Assembly (NCBI GenBank): GCA_934178345.1
Contig: CAKPQG010000002.1
Coordinates: forward strand, 1 to 64,000
Reading direction: 5' to 3'
DNA length: 64,000 nt
From: an uncultured Dialister sp.
GTDB taxonomy: Bacteria > Bacillota > Negativicutes > Veillonellales > Dialisteraceae
Shown: positions 42,172-51,496 of the stretch, piece by piece
How the letters are laid out: each line of letters opens with the position of its first letter
Numbering within the stretch: the stretch's first letter is position 1
Position numbers and translations under genes: made by a program
Notes under the pieces: model-generated
The model's input: only the letters and a program-made list of their open reading frames with translations
The model's database searches: none
What the model was told of the DNA's origin: nothing

Positions 42172-42420
42172 AGTTGGGATAAGTGGCTGGGGATTAGTAG
42201 CTAGGGATTAGTAGTGACTAGTGACTGGTGACTGGTGACTAGAATACTACTTTCAGGTATCGTCCCTTTATAAAAAAAACGGCATGAAGTGCCGCTGGCT
42301 CCTTACTTCTAACCGGCGAGCGGACTTTTCATAAAAGGAATCAGGGGACTAGCCGCCCCATGGGTTACTAGCGCAGATGTTTTAACCAACAACCAACGGT
42401 AACCAACTAATATACAACAA
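42172..42420. repeat. Intergenic repeat cassette between the K+ uptake genes
   Basis: GGGATTA/GTGACTA array (about 42183-42243) and a degenerate hairpin D (about 42280-42298). No terminator is seen, so the two genes may still be one transcript. Confidence 0.55.
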
Positions 42421-42434
42421 ATGAGGTATTCTCT

Positions 42435-43097
42435 ATGGCACAGAAATTACAGTTTTTCGTGGCAGGCCTGGGCCGCTTTGGCATCAGTGTCGCCGTCACA
42501 TTGGAAAAGATGGGCTATGACGTCATGGCCATGGATATCGATGAAGAAGTGGTACAGGATCTTTCTGATACACTGGGCTACGTGGTCTGTGCGGACTGCT
42601 CGGATGAGAAGAACCTGGCAGCCATCGGCGCGGGCAATGCGGACATCGCTGTCGTTTCTGTCGGCGATCTGTCAGCCAGCCTGATGACGACACTGCTTTT
42701 AAAGGAAATGGGCGTCAAGCAGATCGTTGTCAAAGCCTTGGATCCCATTCATGGAAAAATGCTGCAGAAGATCGGCGCAGACAAGATCATTTACTCAGAA
42801 AAGGAAATGGGTGTCCGCGTCGCACATAACCTGATCTCCCCGGGTATCGTCGATTATATCGAGATGGAAAATAACATCACCATTCTTTCCATCCATGTGC
42901 CGCAGGAATGGGTGGACAAGAGCCTGATCGATACCGATGTCAGAAGGAAATATAACATCACCGTCGTTGCGATCAAGCGCGGAGGGGATATGTTCGTCAA
43001 TCCGCGGCCGGATATGAAGATGAAGGAACAGGATATGCTCATCATTCTGGGAGACTCGGAAAGCGTCAAGCGCGTCACGGAATCGCTGGAGCAGTAA
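42435..43097 (+). CDS. K+ uptake regulatory subunit, KtrA/TrkA type
   Basis: 220-residue cytoplasmic RCK protein that gates the K+ channel according to bound nucleotide. RCK_N with GLGRFG (10-15) and the acidic MAMDID strand end; RCK_C at about 135-218. A single RCK_N/RCK_C pair is the KtrA layout, in contrast with the duplicated TrkA of proteobacteria. Start ATG after tgaggt. Confidence 0.93.
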   Translation: MAQKLQFFVAGLGRFGISVAVTLEKMGYDVMAMDIDEEVVQDLSDTLGYVVCADCSDEKNLAAIGAGNADIAVVSVGDLSASLMTTLLLKEMGVKQIVVKALDPIHGKMLQKIGADKIIYSEKEMGVRVAHNLISPGIVDYIEMENNITILSIHVPQEWVDKSLIDTDVRRKYNITVVAIKRGGDMFVNPRPDMKMKEQDMLIILGDSESVKRVTESLEQ

Positions 43098-43260
43098 GCG
43101 GGGATGAGTGAGTGGTGGCTGGTGACTAGTGACTTGTGACTTAAATACCACGTTCGGGTACCACCATTTCGCATTTCTAATTTCTCATTCAAGCAAGGCT
43201 TTCAGACGCAATCAGGGATCGGCACGACACAGGGGATAACAAGAAACCGGCACCTTTCAT
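43098..43260. repeat. Intergenic repeat cassette
   Basis: GTGACTA units (about 43112-43143) and CTAATTTC units, then the GGGATCGGCACGACAC block. It ends before the murA promoter. Confidence 0.55.
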
Positions 43261-43272
43261 CCAATTTTCACA

Positions 43273-43302
43273 TTGAAATCCCTTGTTTTTTTATGGTATC
43301 AT
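43273..43302 (+). promoter_or_regulatory. murA promoter
   Basis: TTGAAA (43273-43278), 18 bp, TATCAT (43297-43302). The leader contains a GCCGC...GCGGC stem (about 43332-43352). Confidence 0.6.
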
Positions 43303-43404
43303 ACATATAATTGACGTTTGTAGGATAGCGCCGCCGCACCTTTTGGCTGCGGCATCATATAGATCTTTGCTTTCAGTATTTCATCAGTACAGGAGTGATT
43401 CCTT

Positions 43405-44664
43405 TTGGAAAAATTAGTAATTCATGGTGGACATCCCCTGCGTGGACACGTCCGTGTTTCCAGCGCAAAGAATGCCGTTCTTCCTATCATTGTAGCGACA
43501 CTTTTGCCAGAGACGCCGGCATCCATTGTCGATGCGCCAAATCTCGATGATGTGGTGACCATTTGCAGCGTACTGGAGTCTTTGGGGGTCAAAGTCCAGA
43601 GAGAGGACAATGTCCTGACCTTTGATGCATCCGGGGTGAATAAGACCGAAGCTTCTTATGAGCTTATGAGCCGTATGAGAGCCTCCTTCCTGATCATGGG
43701 ACCGCTTCTGGCCAAGATGGGGCATGCGAAGATCGCGCTTCCCGGGGGCTGCATGATCGGCAGCCGTCCGATCGATCTGCACTTGAAAGCCTTTGAGGCC
43801 ATGGGAGCAGAGATCAATGTAGGCAACGGCTATGTCGAAGGATATGCACCGAAGGGGCTGAAGGGCACGACCATTTATCTCGATTTCCCGAGCGTTGGCG
43901 CGACAGAGAATATCCTCATGGCAGCTGCCACGGCAGAAGGTCGTACCATCATTGAAAATGCGGCGGAAGAGCCGGAAATCGTGGATCTCGTGACGTTCCT
44001 GAATTCCATGGGCGCAAACATCAAAGGCGCAGGGACGAATATCATCCGTGTCGAAGGGGTCAAGAAGCTGGAAGGCGTCGCCCATACGGTCATTCCGGAC
44101 CGTATCGAAGCGGGGACCTTCATGATCGCAGCGGCTATGGCCGGCGGCGATGTCGTGATCGAAAATGTATTGAATGAACATTTGAAGCCGCTCCTTGCCA
44201 AGCTGGGAGAAGCAGGCGTCAAGGTGATCAAGGATGTCGACAGTGTCCGTGTCATCAGCGATGGGCATATCCGCTCTACGGATATCAAGACGCTGCCCTA
44301 TCCGGGCTTCCCTACGGATCTGCAGGCGCAGTTCATGGCACTCATGACTGTAGGCAGCGGCGTCAGCCGTATCACAGAGACGGTATTTGAAAACCGTTTC
44401 ATGCATGCCGGCGAGCTGCAGCGCATGGGGGCTTCCATCCAGGTCGAAGGCCGCTGTGCGATCGTGCAGGGCGTCCCTTTCCTGACAGGTGCCTTCGTCA
44501 GAGCGACGGACCTTCGTGCAGGGGCAGCACTGACACTGGCTGGTCTCGCTGCGCATGGAGAGACGGAAGTGGGCGAGCTTCATCATATTGATCGTGGTTA
44601 TGACCATCTTGTAGAAAAGCTGCAGGGGTTAGGAGCAGACATTGTCCGTGTCGATCGAGACTAA
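43405..44664 (+). CDS. murA: UDP-N-acetylglucosamine 1-carboxyvinyltransferase
   Basis: First committed enzyme of peptidoglycan synthesis: transfers enolpyruvate from PEP to UDP-GlcNAc. 419 residues. Lys22-Asn23 in SSAKNAVLP and the active-site loop PGGCMIGSRP with Cys116, the residue hit by fosfomycin, are both present. The start is TTG behind aggagtg. Its 3' end overlaps the MreB-family gene by 23 bp, so the two are expressed together. Confidence 0.97.
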   Translation: MEKLVIHGGHPLRGHVRVSSAKNAVLPIIVATLLPETPASIVDAPNLDDVVTICSVLESLGVKVQREDNVLTFDASGVNKTEASYELMSRMRASFLIMGPLLAKMGHAKIALPGGCMIGSRPIDLHLKAFEAMGAEINVGNGYVEGYAPKGLKGTTIYLDFPSVGATENILMAAATAEGRTIIENAAEEPEIVDLVTFLNSMGANIKGAGTNIIRVEGVKKLEGVAHTVIPDRIEAGTFMIAAAMAGGDVVIENVLNEHLKPLLAKLGEAGVKVIKDVDSVRVISDGHIRSTDIKTLPYPGFPTDLQAQFMALMTVGSGVSRITETVFENRFMHAGELQRMGASIQVEGRCAIVQGVPFLTGAFVRATDLRAGAALTLAGLAAHGETEVGELHHIDRGYDHLVEKLQGLGADIVRVDRD

Positions 44665-45739
44665 AGCACTGGCGGAGAAGGCGGAGCGTCTGGCGGGGCA
44701 GAAGACCCTTCTGGACTGGATCGGCTCTTTCGGCTCAGAAGACATCGGCGTCGATATCGGGACGTCGAATGTAGTGATTTACGTCAAGCATAAGGGCGTC
44801 GTATTTCCGGAAGCCTCTGTGATCGCCCGTCACGCCGTGACGAAGGAATTCTTCGCTTACGGTACGAAGGCAGAGGAAATGGAGGGTAAGACGCCGCGGG
44901 ACATAGAGATCGTCCATCCGATGAAGCGAAGTGCGATCATCGACTATAACGGGGCGGCTTATCTTTTGAATTCCATCGTGAATCAGTCGTATCTGAAAGG
45001 GATGTTCTTTCATCCGCGTCTCATGATGTGCGTGTCTCGGGGAATGGGCAGCGTACAGAGAAGGGCGCTTTTGGAAGCGGCTGTGGCTATGGGTGCGCGC
45101 AAGACAGTCCTCATCGATCAGCCTATCGCGGCGATGATGGGCCTTGGGCTCACGGGAGATACCTGTCAGGGCGCGATGATCGTAGATATTGGCGGCGGCT
45201 CGACGAAGGTTTCCGTACTGTCGAAACATGGGATCGTGGTCAGTCATTTCTCGCCGGAGTCCGGACTGGAAATGGATCAGGCCATCATGGCAGCTATCCG
45301 TGACAAGTACCATATCCGCATCGGCCGCAAAGAGGCGGAAAGCCTCAAGATCGCGCTCGGGGCATACTGGGATCTGGATCAGGCACCGCGCGTGGCTGAG
45401 ACGTATGGCCTTTCCATCGTATCGGGATCACCGGTCAAGATCGCCGTGACGGCTGAAGATGTGGCGCATGCCATCAATCCGATCTTGTACAGGATTTTCA
45501 AAAACATTCAGGATGTGCTGCAGAGGACGCCGCCGGCGCTTCTGGCAGCGATCCGAGAGCAGGGCATCATGCTTGTCGGCGGGGTGTCTCAGCTGAAGGG
45601 AATCGATGAGCTGATCACCCGTATCACCGGCATTTCAGCGAAGGTAGCGGAGAGACCTTCCTATGTGAATGCCATCGGCGCGGGGGCTTCATTGGAATAT
45701 ATCAATGAGTTCAGAGATTCACTGCAGGACCTGCACTAA
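44642..45739 (+). CDS. MreB/Mbl-family cell-shape protein
   Basis: 365-residue actin-like protein that guides sidewall peptidoglycan synthesis. Phosphate-binding and adenosine motifs: DIGTSNVVIYVK (about 37-48), IVDIGGGSTKVSV and the late MLVGGVSQLKGID. It differs from standard MreB by an extra ~30-residue N-terminus and a diverged first strand, so it may be an Mbl-like paralogue. The start is TTG, 6 nt after aggag, overlapping the end of murA. A murA-mbl neighbourhood is known from other Firmicutes. Confidence 0.88.
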   Translation: MSVSIETKALAEKAERLAGQKTLLDWIGSFGSEDIGVDIGTSNVVIYVKHKGVVFPEASVIARHAVTKEFFAYGTKAEEMEGKTPRDIEIVHPMKRSAIIDYNGAAYLLNSIVNQSYLKGMFFHPRLMMCVSRGMGSVQRRALLEAAVAMGARKTVLIDQPIAAMMGLGLTGDTCQGAMIVDIGGGSTKVSVLSKHGIVVSHFSPESGLEMDQAIMAAIRDKYHIRIGRKEAESLKIALGAYWDLDQAPRVAETYGLSIVSGSPVKIAVTAEDVAHAINPILYRIFKNIQDVLQRTPPALLAAIREQGIMLVGGVSQLKGIDELITRITGISAKVAERPSYVNAIGAGASLEYINEFRDSLQDLH

Positions 45740-45990
45740 GGAAAGTCAGAAAGCAGGGATTAGGGACGAGTGGCTAGGGATTAGGAGGCTCAAGTGACTA
45801 GTGACTAGTGACTAGTGACTTGAATACTACTTTCGGGCATCCCCCTATTTATACTCTGCGGCGCTTCTGATTTTTATGCGCCGCACCACCATTTCTCATG
45901 TCTAATTTCTAATTTCTCATTCAGGCGAGGCTTTCAAACGCAATTAGTGGGCGCCCCGCCCGTGGGCTAACCCTGAATCGATCGCTGAGG
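45740..45990. repeat. Intergenic repeat cassette
   Basis: GTGACTA units (about 45793-45820), hairpin D (about 45858-45886), CTAATTTC units and the GGGCGCCCCGCCC block (about 45949). A degenerate family A fragment (TGCATTTTCATGCAATGCTT, about 46001-46020) follows. Confidence 0.65.
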
Positions 45991-46086
45991 CTGACTTGAC
46001 ATGCATTTTCATGCAATGCTTCATCATGACCCGCCTTAAGCAACTAAGGAACAACGGGCAAATCACTTTCTATTGTCACATATATG

Positions 46087-46121
46087 GGGATATAACAATT
46101 CATTTGTTATGTCCCTTTTTA
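46087..46121 (+). terminator. Terminator between the MreB-family gene and gene 46203
   Basis: GGGATATAACAA - 5 nt - TTGTTATGTCCC plus TTTTT, one G-U pair in a 12-bp stem. Confidence 0.8.
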
Positions 46122-46202
46122 TTTTCTTCATGCCAAAAGGCAGATAAAATGGTAAAATATAATATACCTATATGTGAATCTTAAAACACAGGGAGGTACA
46201 TC

Positions 46203-46502
46203 ATGAGAAACGCGATGAAAATCGGCTTGGCGCTGGCAGCGCTTGTGGCTGCTGGTGTAAGTGTGTACAGCGCGTCTGCGGCGGACGTCTCGCAGCAGGC
46301 CGTATTGAATGGAACGGTTGTCTCCGTCATAGAGGCAGGCACTCCTGTCAAGGAAGGCGATGTATTGGTCTCTGTGGACTCACTGGTCGGCGGTGTACCG
46401 GCAGCAAGAGCCGATCGGGATGGCGTGGTCAAAGAGGTTTGCGTCCAGAAGGGCCAGACAATCGCCAAACAGGACGTCGTGGTGGTGCTGGAAACGAAAT
46501 AG
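46203..46502 (+). CDS. Exported small protein with biotinyl/lipoyl-like fold
   Basis: 99 residues: signal peptide 1-26 (ending YSASA) then ~73 residues patterned like a biotinyl/lipoyl hammerhead domain (GTVVSVIEAGTPVKEGDVLVSV and DGVVKEVCVQKGQTIAKQDVVVVLE). The MKM or DKA modification loop is missing, so it is unlikely to carry biotin or lipoate. The fold also occurs in periplasmic adaptor proteins of efflux pumps, and a TolC-family gene lies 5 kb downstream. Strong gggagg site. Function unknown. Confidence 0.75.
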   Translation: MRNAMKIGLALAALVAAGVSVYSASAADVSQQAVLNGTVVSVIEAGTPVKEGDVLVSVDSLVGGVPAARADRDGVVKEVCVQKGQTIAKQDVVVVLETK

Positions 46503-46510
46503 CGGGTAGC

Positions 46511-46572
46511 AAGTGTGGTCACGTTTGGCACACTTCCGTGTTTCTGTAGTTGTTATATTAGATGATCATCTA
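46511..46572. promoter_or_regulatory. Two inverted repeats upstream of the S55 gene
   Basis: AAGTGTG - 11 nt - CACACTT (46511-46535) and the perfect 14-bp palindrome TAGATGATCATCTA (46559-46572), 15 bp before the start. Possible operator sites. Confidence 0.35.
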
Positions 46573-46586
46573 ATCGGGAGAATCCT

Positions 46587-48518
46587 ATGCCCAATCGTTT
46601 GAAAAAGTCTATGAAGCGTCTGGCGGCTGTGGTCTGCCTCACGCTTTCCTGCGTGATGCCCTGCGCAGCGCAGGAATTTCTTCCTGTATCGGAAGTACAG
46701 GAGGGTATGCATGGCTATGCCAAGACCGTCGTGCACGGTACGAAGATCGAGACCTTCGATGTCGATGTGCTGGGCATTATGAAAGACAAGGGCGCGACCG
46801 GCGGGGATCTGGTGCTGGTGAAAGTATCCGGTCCCCTGATCGATCAGACAGAAGGCATCGCGCAGGGGATGAGCGGCAGTCCGGTCTATATCGATGGAAA
46901 ACTGCTGGGCGCAGTGGCGTATGGATTTCCACAGTCCGGCGGCCGCATCGGCATGGTGACGCCGATCGGTGACATGCTGAAGCTCTGGACCATCGATGAC
47001 CGGAAGGACACGGGCCTCACCCCGCCATCCTCCAAAGGGCTGATCCCGCTCACGACGCCTCTCATGGCGAGTGGATACACCCCGGAGGCGATGGATTTCC
47101 TCACAGGGAAAATGCAGGATTTCCACATGGTGCCATTTGCTTCCGCTTCTGCTTCGCAGGATGATGTGCCGCAGCCGCTTGAACCGGGAAGCGCTATCTC
47201 GGCAACCATGGTGACAGGCGATCTCAAGCTCGGCGCCGTCGGGACTGTCACCTATGTCGACGGCAACCGCATGGTGGCTTTCGGGCATCCTTTCATGGAT
47301 CGCGGAAATACCGATTACTTTATGCACAATTCCTATATCTTCACCGTCATCCCGAGCAAGAATATCCCCTTCAAGCTGGGGTCCGTCGGTGCGGAAATCG
47401 GCACGGTCAATCAGGACCGGGGAGCTGGGATCGGCGGAATGACGGGAAAGCTGCCACACTCTGTCGCCCTTCATGCGTCTGTGACCGATGAAGATACGAA
47501 GAAGAAGGAAGATCTCCATGTACGCATGATTCCGAATGAAGCACTGCTGCCGACCTTGTCCGTTACTTCGGTGTACAATGCGATCAGCAATGCCATGGAT
47601 CGCAAAGGACAGGGGACGGTCGATTTCACCTATACGCTTTACCCGGAGGATCTGAAGCAGAAGCCTTTCACCCGAAGCAATATGTACTGGTCGTCCAAAG
47701 ACATCGCGGAGCGAAGCGTAGATGAGCTCTACAATGTGGTACGGCTTCTCGAGCAGAACCGTTTTGAGAAATATCCGCTCCGCAGCATCATGGTCGACAT
47801 GCATGTGACGAGCGAGCGGAAGACCGCGCAGCTTCTCGATGCCTCGGCGTCTCCGATCATCGTGAGCCCTGGCGATACCGTCTATGTACGCGCGCGTCTG
47901 GCTCCCTACCGGGGAGAAGTCTTCTACAAGGATCTGACATTTACCGTGCCGAAGGATCAGCCATACGGAGACATGATCCTCGAAGTACGCGGTGGCGGCG
48001 TCGTGCCGCTTCCCTACCTCATCCAGCAGCAGAAGTTCAATCTGACGGATGAGATCTTAGACCGCATCCGCACGTACAAGGATTTCAATGATCTGCACAG
48101 CCGCCTGATGAAGGAAGACCAGAACAATCAGGTCGTCGTGGAAATCCTGGATCCGGAAGTCAGCATGATTTCCAAAGATGAAAATAGCGGGAAAAAGGCA
48201 GAAATTCAAGAGAAAAAGGCGCCGGAAAATCCGGATTATCTGAAAAATAAGGACGGGCTCAAAGAAGACGGGGAAAAAGAAACCCCGAAGAGTGCCGTCG
48301 ATACGGACTATGTCATCTACGGTGACGGACAATTCACCTTCAAAGTCCTGCCGGAAGCAGAACGTGATAAAGCCTTGAAAAAGCTCGCCAAGAGCCAGGC
48401 CACCATCGAGATGAGCAATAAGGAAAAAGAAACGCTTGAGAATAAGGATAAGAAGACGGAAGGAACGGATAAAGACGAAAAAGATTCGCAAAAGACATCA
48501 GCTATGATTGCGCTTTGA
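46587..48518 (+). CDS. SpoIVB-like S55 peptidase-domain protein
   Basis: 643-residue exported protein. Signal peptide about 1-28, then a SpoIVB S55 peptidase domain with EVQEGMHGYAKTVVHGT and the serine motif GMSGSPVYIDG (94-104). The family processes SpoIVFA in sporulating Firmicutes, while this gene sits in an envelope cluster with no sporulation genes nearby. The remaining ~400 residues hold beta-rich modules and a Lys/Glu-rich tail. A PDZ domain as in SpoIVB is not evident. It may cleave, or only bind, an envelope protein. Confidence 0.85.
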   Translation: MPNRLKKSMKRLAAVVCLTLSCVMPCAAQEFLPVSEVQEGMHGYAKTVVHGTKIETFDVDVLGIMKDKGATGGDLVLVKVSGPLIDQTEGIAQGMSGSPVYIDGKLLGAVAYGFPQSGGRIGMVTPIGDMLKLWTIDDRKDTGLTPPSSKGLIPLTTPLMASGYTPEAMDFLTGKMQDFHMVPFASASASQDDVPQPLEPGSAISATMVTGDLKLGAVGTVTYVDGNRMVAFGHPFMDRGNTDYFMHNSYIFTVIPSKNIPFKLGSVGAEIGTVNQDRGAGIGGMTGKLPHSVALHASVTDEDTKKKEDLHVRMIPNEALLPTLSVTSVYNAISNAMDRKGQGTVDFTYTLYPEDLKQKPFTRSNMYWSSKDIAERSVDELYNVVRLLEQNRFEKYPLRSIMVDMHVTSERKTAQLLDASASPIIVSPGDTVYVRARLAPYRGEVFYKDLTFTVPKDQPYGDMILEVRGGGVVPLPYLIQQQKFNLTDEILDRIRTYKDFNDLHSRLMKEDQNNQVVVEILDPEVSMISKDENSGKKAEIQEKKAPENPDYLKNKDGLKEDGEKETPKSAVDTDYVIYGDGQFTFKVLPEAERDKALKKLAKSQATIEMSNKEKETLENKDKKTEGTDKDEKDSQKTSAMIAL

Positions 48519-48715
48519 GTGACTAGTGACTGGTGACTGGTGACTTGGATACCGCCTTCTGGCATCGCCCTATTTATACTTCGCGGCGCTTCATTATTTT
48601 TTGCGCCGCACCACCATTTCTAATTTCTCATTTCTAATTTCTCATTCGAGCAAAACTTTCATACAATCAAGGGGCAGCACGCCCCGTGGGCTAACCCTGA
48701 ACCCACCAACCTGAA
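48519..48715. repeat. Intergenic repeat cassette
   Basis: GTGACTG units (48518-48545), hairpin D variant (about 48580-48608), CTAATTTC units and the GGGGCAGCACGCCCC block (about 48671). Confidence 0.65.
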
Positions 48716-48732
48716 AGGAGGTCTCCCCACCC

Positions 48733-49494
48733 ATGTCATTCATAGAAACGCTTGGTTGCTATACCATCGGCATCTTTCATCAGCTGGGAGCGGTGATCCT
48801 GCTCCTTGCGGCGGCGGTGAAAGAAATCGGCGCATTCCGCGGGCGGGAGACGATGAAGCAGTGCCTGGCATTGGGCGTGCTGTCCTTTCCCATCGTGGCA
48901 TTGACGCTGCTCTTTACCGGTATGGTGCTTTCTGTACAGATCGCGGGCGAGCTCACAAAGTATGGCGCAGACTTCACCGTCGGTGCGATCGTAGCCATCG
49001 GCATGGGGCGTGAACTTGGCCCTGTGCTTTGCGGCGTCGTCCTGGCGGGTCGTGTCGGGGCAGCCATCACGGCTGAGATCGGTACGATGCGGGTGACCGA
49101 GCAGATCGATGCGCTAAGGTGCCTTGCGGTGAGTCCTGTGGGGTATCTCGTGGTGCCGCGGCTCGTCGCCTGCATGACGATGCTGCCGCTTCTGACGGTC
49201 TTTGGCGTCACCATCGGCGTCGGCGGCGGGATGATCGTCGCTTCGCTCACGCATGGCGTCTCCTCCTATACCTTCATGCACTCCATCCATGTGTACTGCG
49301 TCCCTTCTGACCTGTACATCGGTGTGTTCAAGTCAGTCATTTTCGGTATGATCGTCGCGCTGGTCGGCTGCGACCGCGGGATGACCTGTACGGCAGGGGC
49401 AGAAGGCGTCGGCAAGGCGACCACCCAGTCCGTGGTGTATTCGATTATTATGCTTTTTGCGGCGAATTACCTGCTCTCGTCCATTCTGTTTTGA
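48733..49494 (+). CDS. mlaE: Mla lipid transporter permease MlaE
   Basis: 253-residue inner-membrane permease of the MCE/Mla phospholipid transporter. The MlaE signature EIGTMRVTEQIDALRC followed by SPVGYLVVPR and about five membrane helices are present. A strong aaaggaggt site precedes the start. First gene of mlaEFD; the MlaF start lies 9 nt past the stop. Phospholipid transport between inner and outer membranes is known for the family. Confidence 0.94.
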   Translation: MSFIETLGCYTIGIFHQLGAVILLLAAAVKEIGAFRGRETMKQCLALGVLSFPIVALTLLFTGMVLSVQIAGELTKYGADFTVGAIVAIGMGRELGPVLCGVVLAGRVGAAITAEIGTMRVTEQIDALRCLAVSPVGYLVVPRLVACMTMLPLLTVFGVTIGVGGGMIVASLTHGVSSYTFMHSIHVYCVPSDLYIGVFKSVIFGMIVALVGCDRGMTCTAGAEGVGKATTQSVVYSIIMLFAANYLLSSILF

Positions 49495-49502
49495 GGCGTC
49501 CT

Positions 49503-50261
49503 ATGATTGATATCAGGCATGTATACCAGACTTTTGGCGATCGTCATATCTTGAAAGATGTCAGTCTTTCCATCAAGGAAGGAGAGACGATGGTCATCCT
49601 GGGAGCATCCGGCTCTGGGAAATCGACACTCTTGAAGCTCATCATCGGTCTTCTGCGACCTACATCCGGAAAAGTCCTTGTGAATGGGAAGGATATGGGA
49701 CAACTCAGCGAAGAAGAGCTGAATGAGGAGCGCCGCTCCATGGGGATGGTCTTCCAGTATTCCGCCCTCTTCGATTCCCTCAATGTGAAAGAAAATGTAG
49801 CCTTTGGTCTGCGCATGCACACACGGCTTTCGGAAGAAGAAATCGATGCCATCGTGAAGGAGAAGCTGCATCTGGTCGGTCTTGATGGGATCGAAGACCT
49901 CATGCCGGCGAATCTCTCCGGCGGTATGAAGAAGCGCGTGAGCCTTGCCAGAGCGATCGCGCTCGAGCCGAAGATCATTCTCTATGATGAACCGACGGCG
50001 GGGCTGGATCCGATCCGTTCGACCGATATCAGTCTTTTGATCAAAGAAACGCAAAAGGTCCTGCATGCGACGAGCGTCGTCGTGACGCACGACTTGAAGT
50101 CTGCGGAAATGATCGCGGACCGCATGGCTTTTTTGTATAAAGGCTCGTTCCTTGCGGTAGGGACAGCCGAAGAATTATATGCATCCAAAGATGAAAGAGT
50201 ACGGCAGTTCATGAACGGTCTGCCATCGAATCCTGATTTTCTGAAAGAAGGTGATGCCTGA
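49503..50261 (+). CDS. mlaF: Mla lipid transporter ATPase MlaF
   Basis: 252-residue ABC ATPase: Walker A GASGSGKST (34-42), signature LSGGMKKRV, Walker B ILYDEPTAGLDP. The run following Walker B and its position between mlaE and mlaD identify MlaF. The start is the ATG 6 nt after gagg; a TTG four codons earlier overlaps the mlaE stop. It overlaps mlaD by one base. Confidence 0.94.
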   Translation: MIDIRHVYQTFGDRHILKDVSLSIKEGETMVILGASGSGKSTLLKLIIGLLRPTSGKVLVNGKDMGQLSEEELNEERRSMGMVFQYSALFDSLNVKENVAFGLRMHTRLSEEEIDAIVKEKLHLVGLDGIEDLMPANLSGGMKKRVSLARAIALEPKIILYDEPTAGLDPIRSTDISLLIKETQKVLHATSVVVTHDLKSAEMIADRMAFLYKGSFLAVGTAEELYASKDERVRQFMNGLPSNPDFLKEGDA

Positions 50262-51418
50262 TGAAATGGTCGACGGAAGCAAAAGTCGGAGCCTTTGCCC
50301 TGGCGGGGATTCTCCTCTTTGCCGGGATCCTGATCGAACTTTCCAGCCTTGTGATTTTTGGAAAGAGCGGATTTCATGTGACAGGCTATTTCAAGGAAGC
50401 GGAAGGCATAGAGCCGGGAAATCCGATCCACTATGCCGGCGTCGAAGTGGGCATGGTCGATGGCATCACGGTAGAGAATGGAGAAGCCGTCGTGAAGCTG
50501 CGTTTTTATCATGACGCCAAAGTACCGAAGGATGCGGACTTCTCCATCCAGACCAGCAGTGTCATGGGCGGGCGCTTCGTGAAGGCGTCCGGCGGGCATC
50601 AGGAACGCGGCTATCTTGCTGATGGCATGAAGGTCGAGGGCAAGTCAGCACCGGGGATCGATCAGGCGATGGATAAGATGGACAAGCTTATCACATCCGC
50701 ACAGACCATGCTCGACGGGATCAATACCGTCGTCGCAGACCCCGCTTCCCAGAAGCATGTGAAGAACAGTATCAATCATTTTGATGCGATTTCTGAAAAC
50801 CTCGCCATCCTGACCGCGCAGGGGATACAGACAGCGAATGAGATCCAGAGCATCACCTCGCAGGTGAATCAGATGCTCTACCAGCTGAATGGCGACGGCA
50901 AAGCCGCCGGCGATGTGAGAAAAATTATGGACAATATGGTCGTGGCTTCAGAGAATGCGAAGGAAATCTCTCAGAATGCCAAAGCGATTTCCGGAAAAAT
51001 AAATGGATTTATGCAGGGAAATGGTGATTTTGATGTATCTGTTTCCGGTGAATTGTTATATAATACTAAGAAGGACGATTTCTCGCCGAATCTCTTCCTC
51101 CGCGTGGGGAAAGACTCCTATGGCCTTCTGGGGATAGAATCCATGGGAAATGATCCGGTCTATGATGCGCTCTATGGTCGTATGAGAGGGGACTATGGCG
51201 TACATGCCGGTATCATTCGAAACAAGATCGGCGCCGGCGCGGACTATGCATCCGGCCGGTGGAAATTTTCCGCAGATGTGTATGACCCCAATGATCTGTC
51301 TGTCCGCCTGCGCGGGCAGTATGCTCTTACGCCGAATCTGTTCCTGACGGGGCAGTCCATTTTCCCGCATAACAACCGCGGCGGCGGAGAGTACATTGGC
51401 GTGGGATACAATTATTAA
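50261..51418 (+). CDS. mlaD: Long MlaD with C-terminal beta-barrel region
   Basis: 385 residues, about twice E. coli MlaD. Order: membrane anchor (about 9-30), MCE domain (about 38-115), helical stretch (about 130-255) and a C-terminal beta-rich segment (about 265-385) with alternating aromatic strands ending EYIGVGYNY. Such a fusion can span the periplasm and anchor in the outer membrane, as described for Veillonella. No separate MlaC or MlaB is present. Coupled to mlaF (TGATG). Confidence 0.92.
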   Translation: MKWSTEAKVGAFALAGILLFAGILIELSSLVIFGKSGFHVTGYFKEAEGIEPGNPIHYAGVEVGMVDGITVENGEAVVKLRFYHDAKVPKDADFSIQTSSVMGGRFVKASGGHQERGYLADGMKVEGKSAPGIDQAMDKMDKLITSAQTMLDGINTVVADPASQKHVKNSINHFDAISENLAILTAQGIQTANEIQSITSQVNQMLYQLNGDGKAAGDVRKIMDNMVVASENAKEISQNAKAISGKINGFMQGNGDFDVSVSGELLYNTKKDDFSPNLFLRVGKDSYGLLGIESMGNDPVYDALYGRMRGDYGVHAGIIRNKIGAGADYASGRWKFSADVYDPNDLSVRLRGQYALTPNLFLTGQSIFPHNNRGGGEYIGVGYNY

Positions 51419-51496
51419 ATGAAAAACAGCGCCGCCAGAAGGGCGGTCTGGATATAATGACAACAAAGACATCTGTCTAGAAGGGATGAATGTTGA

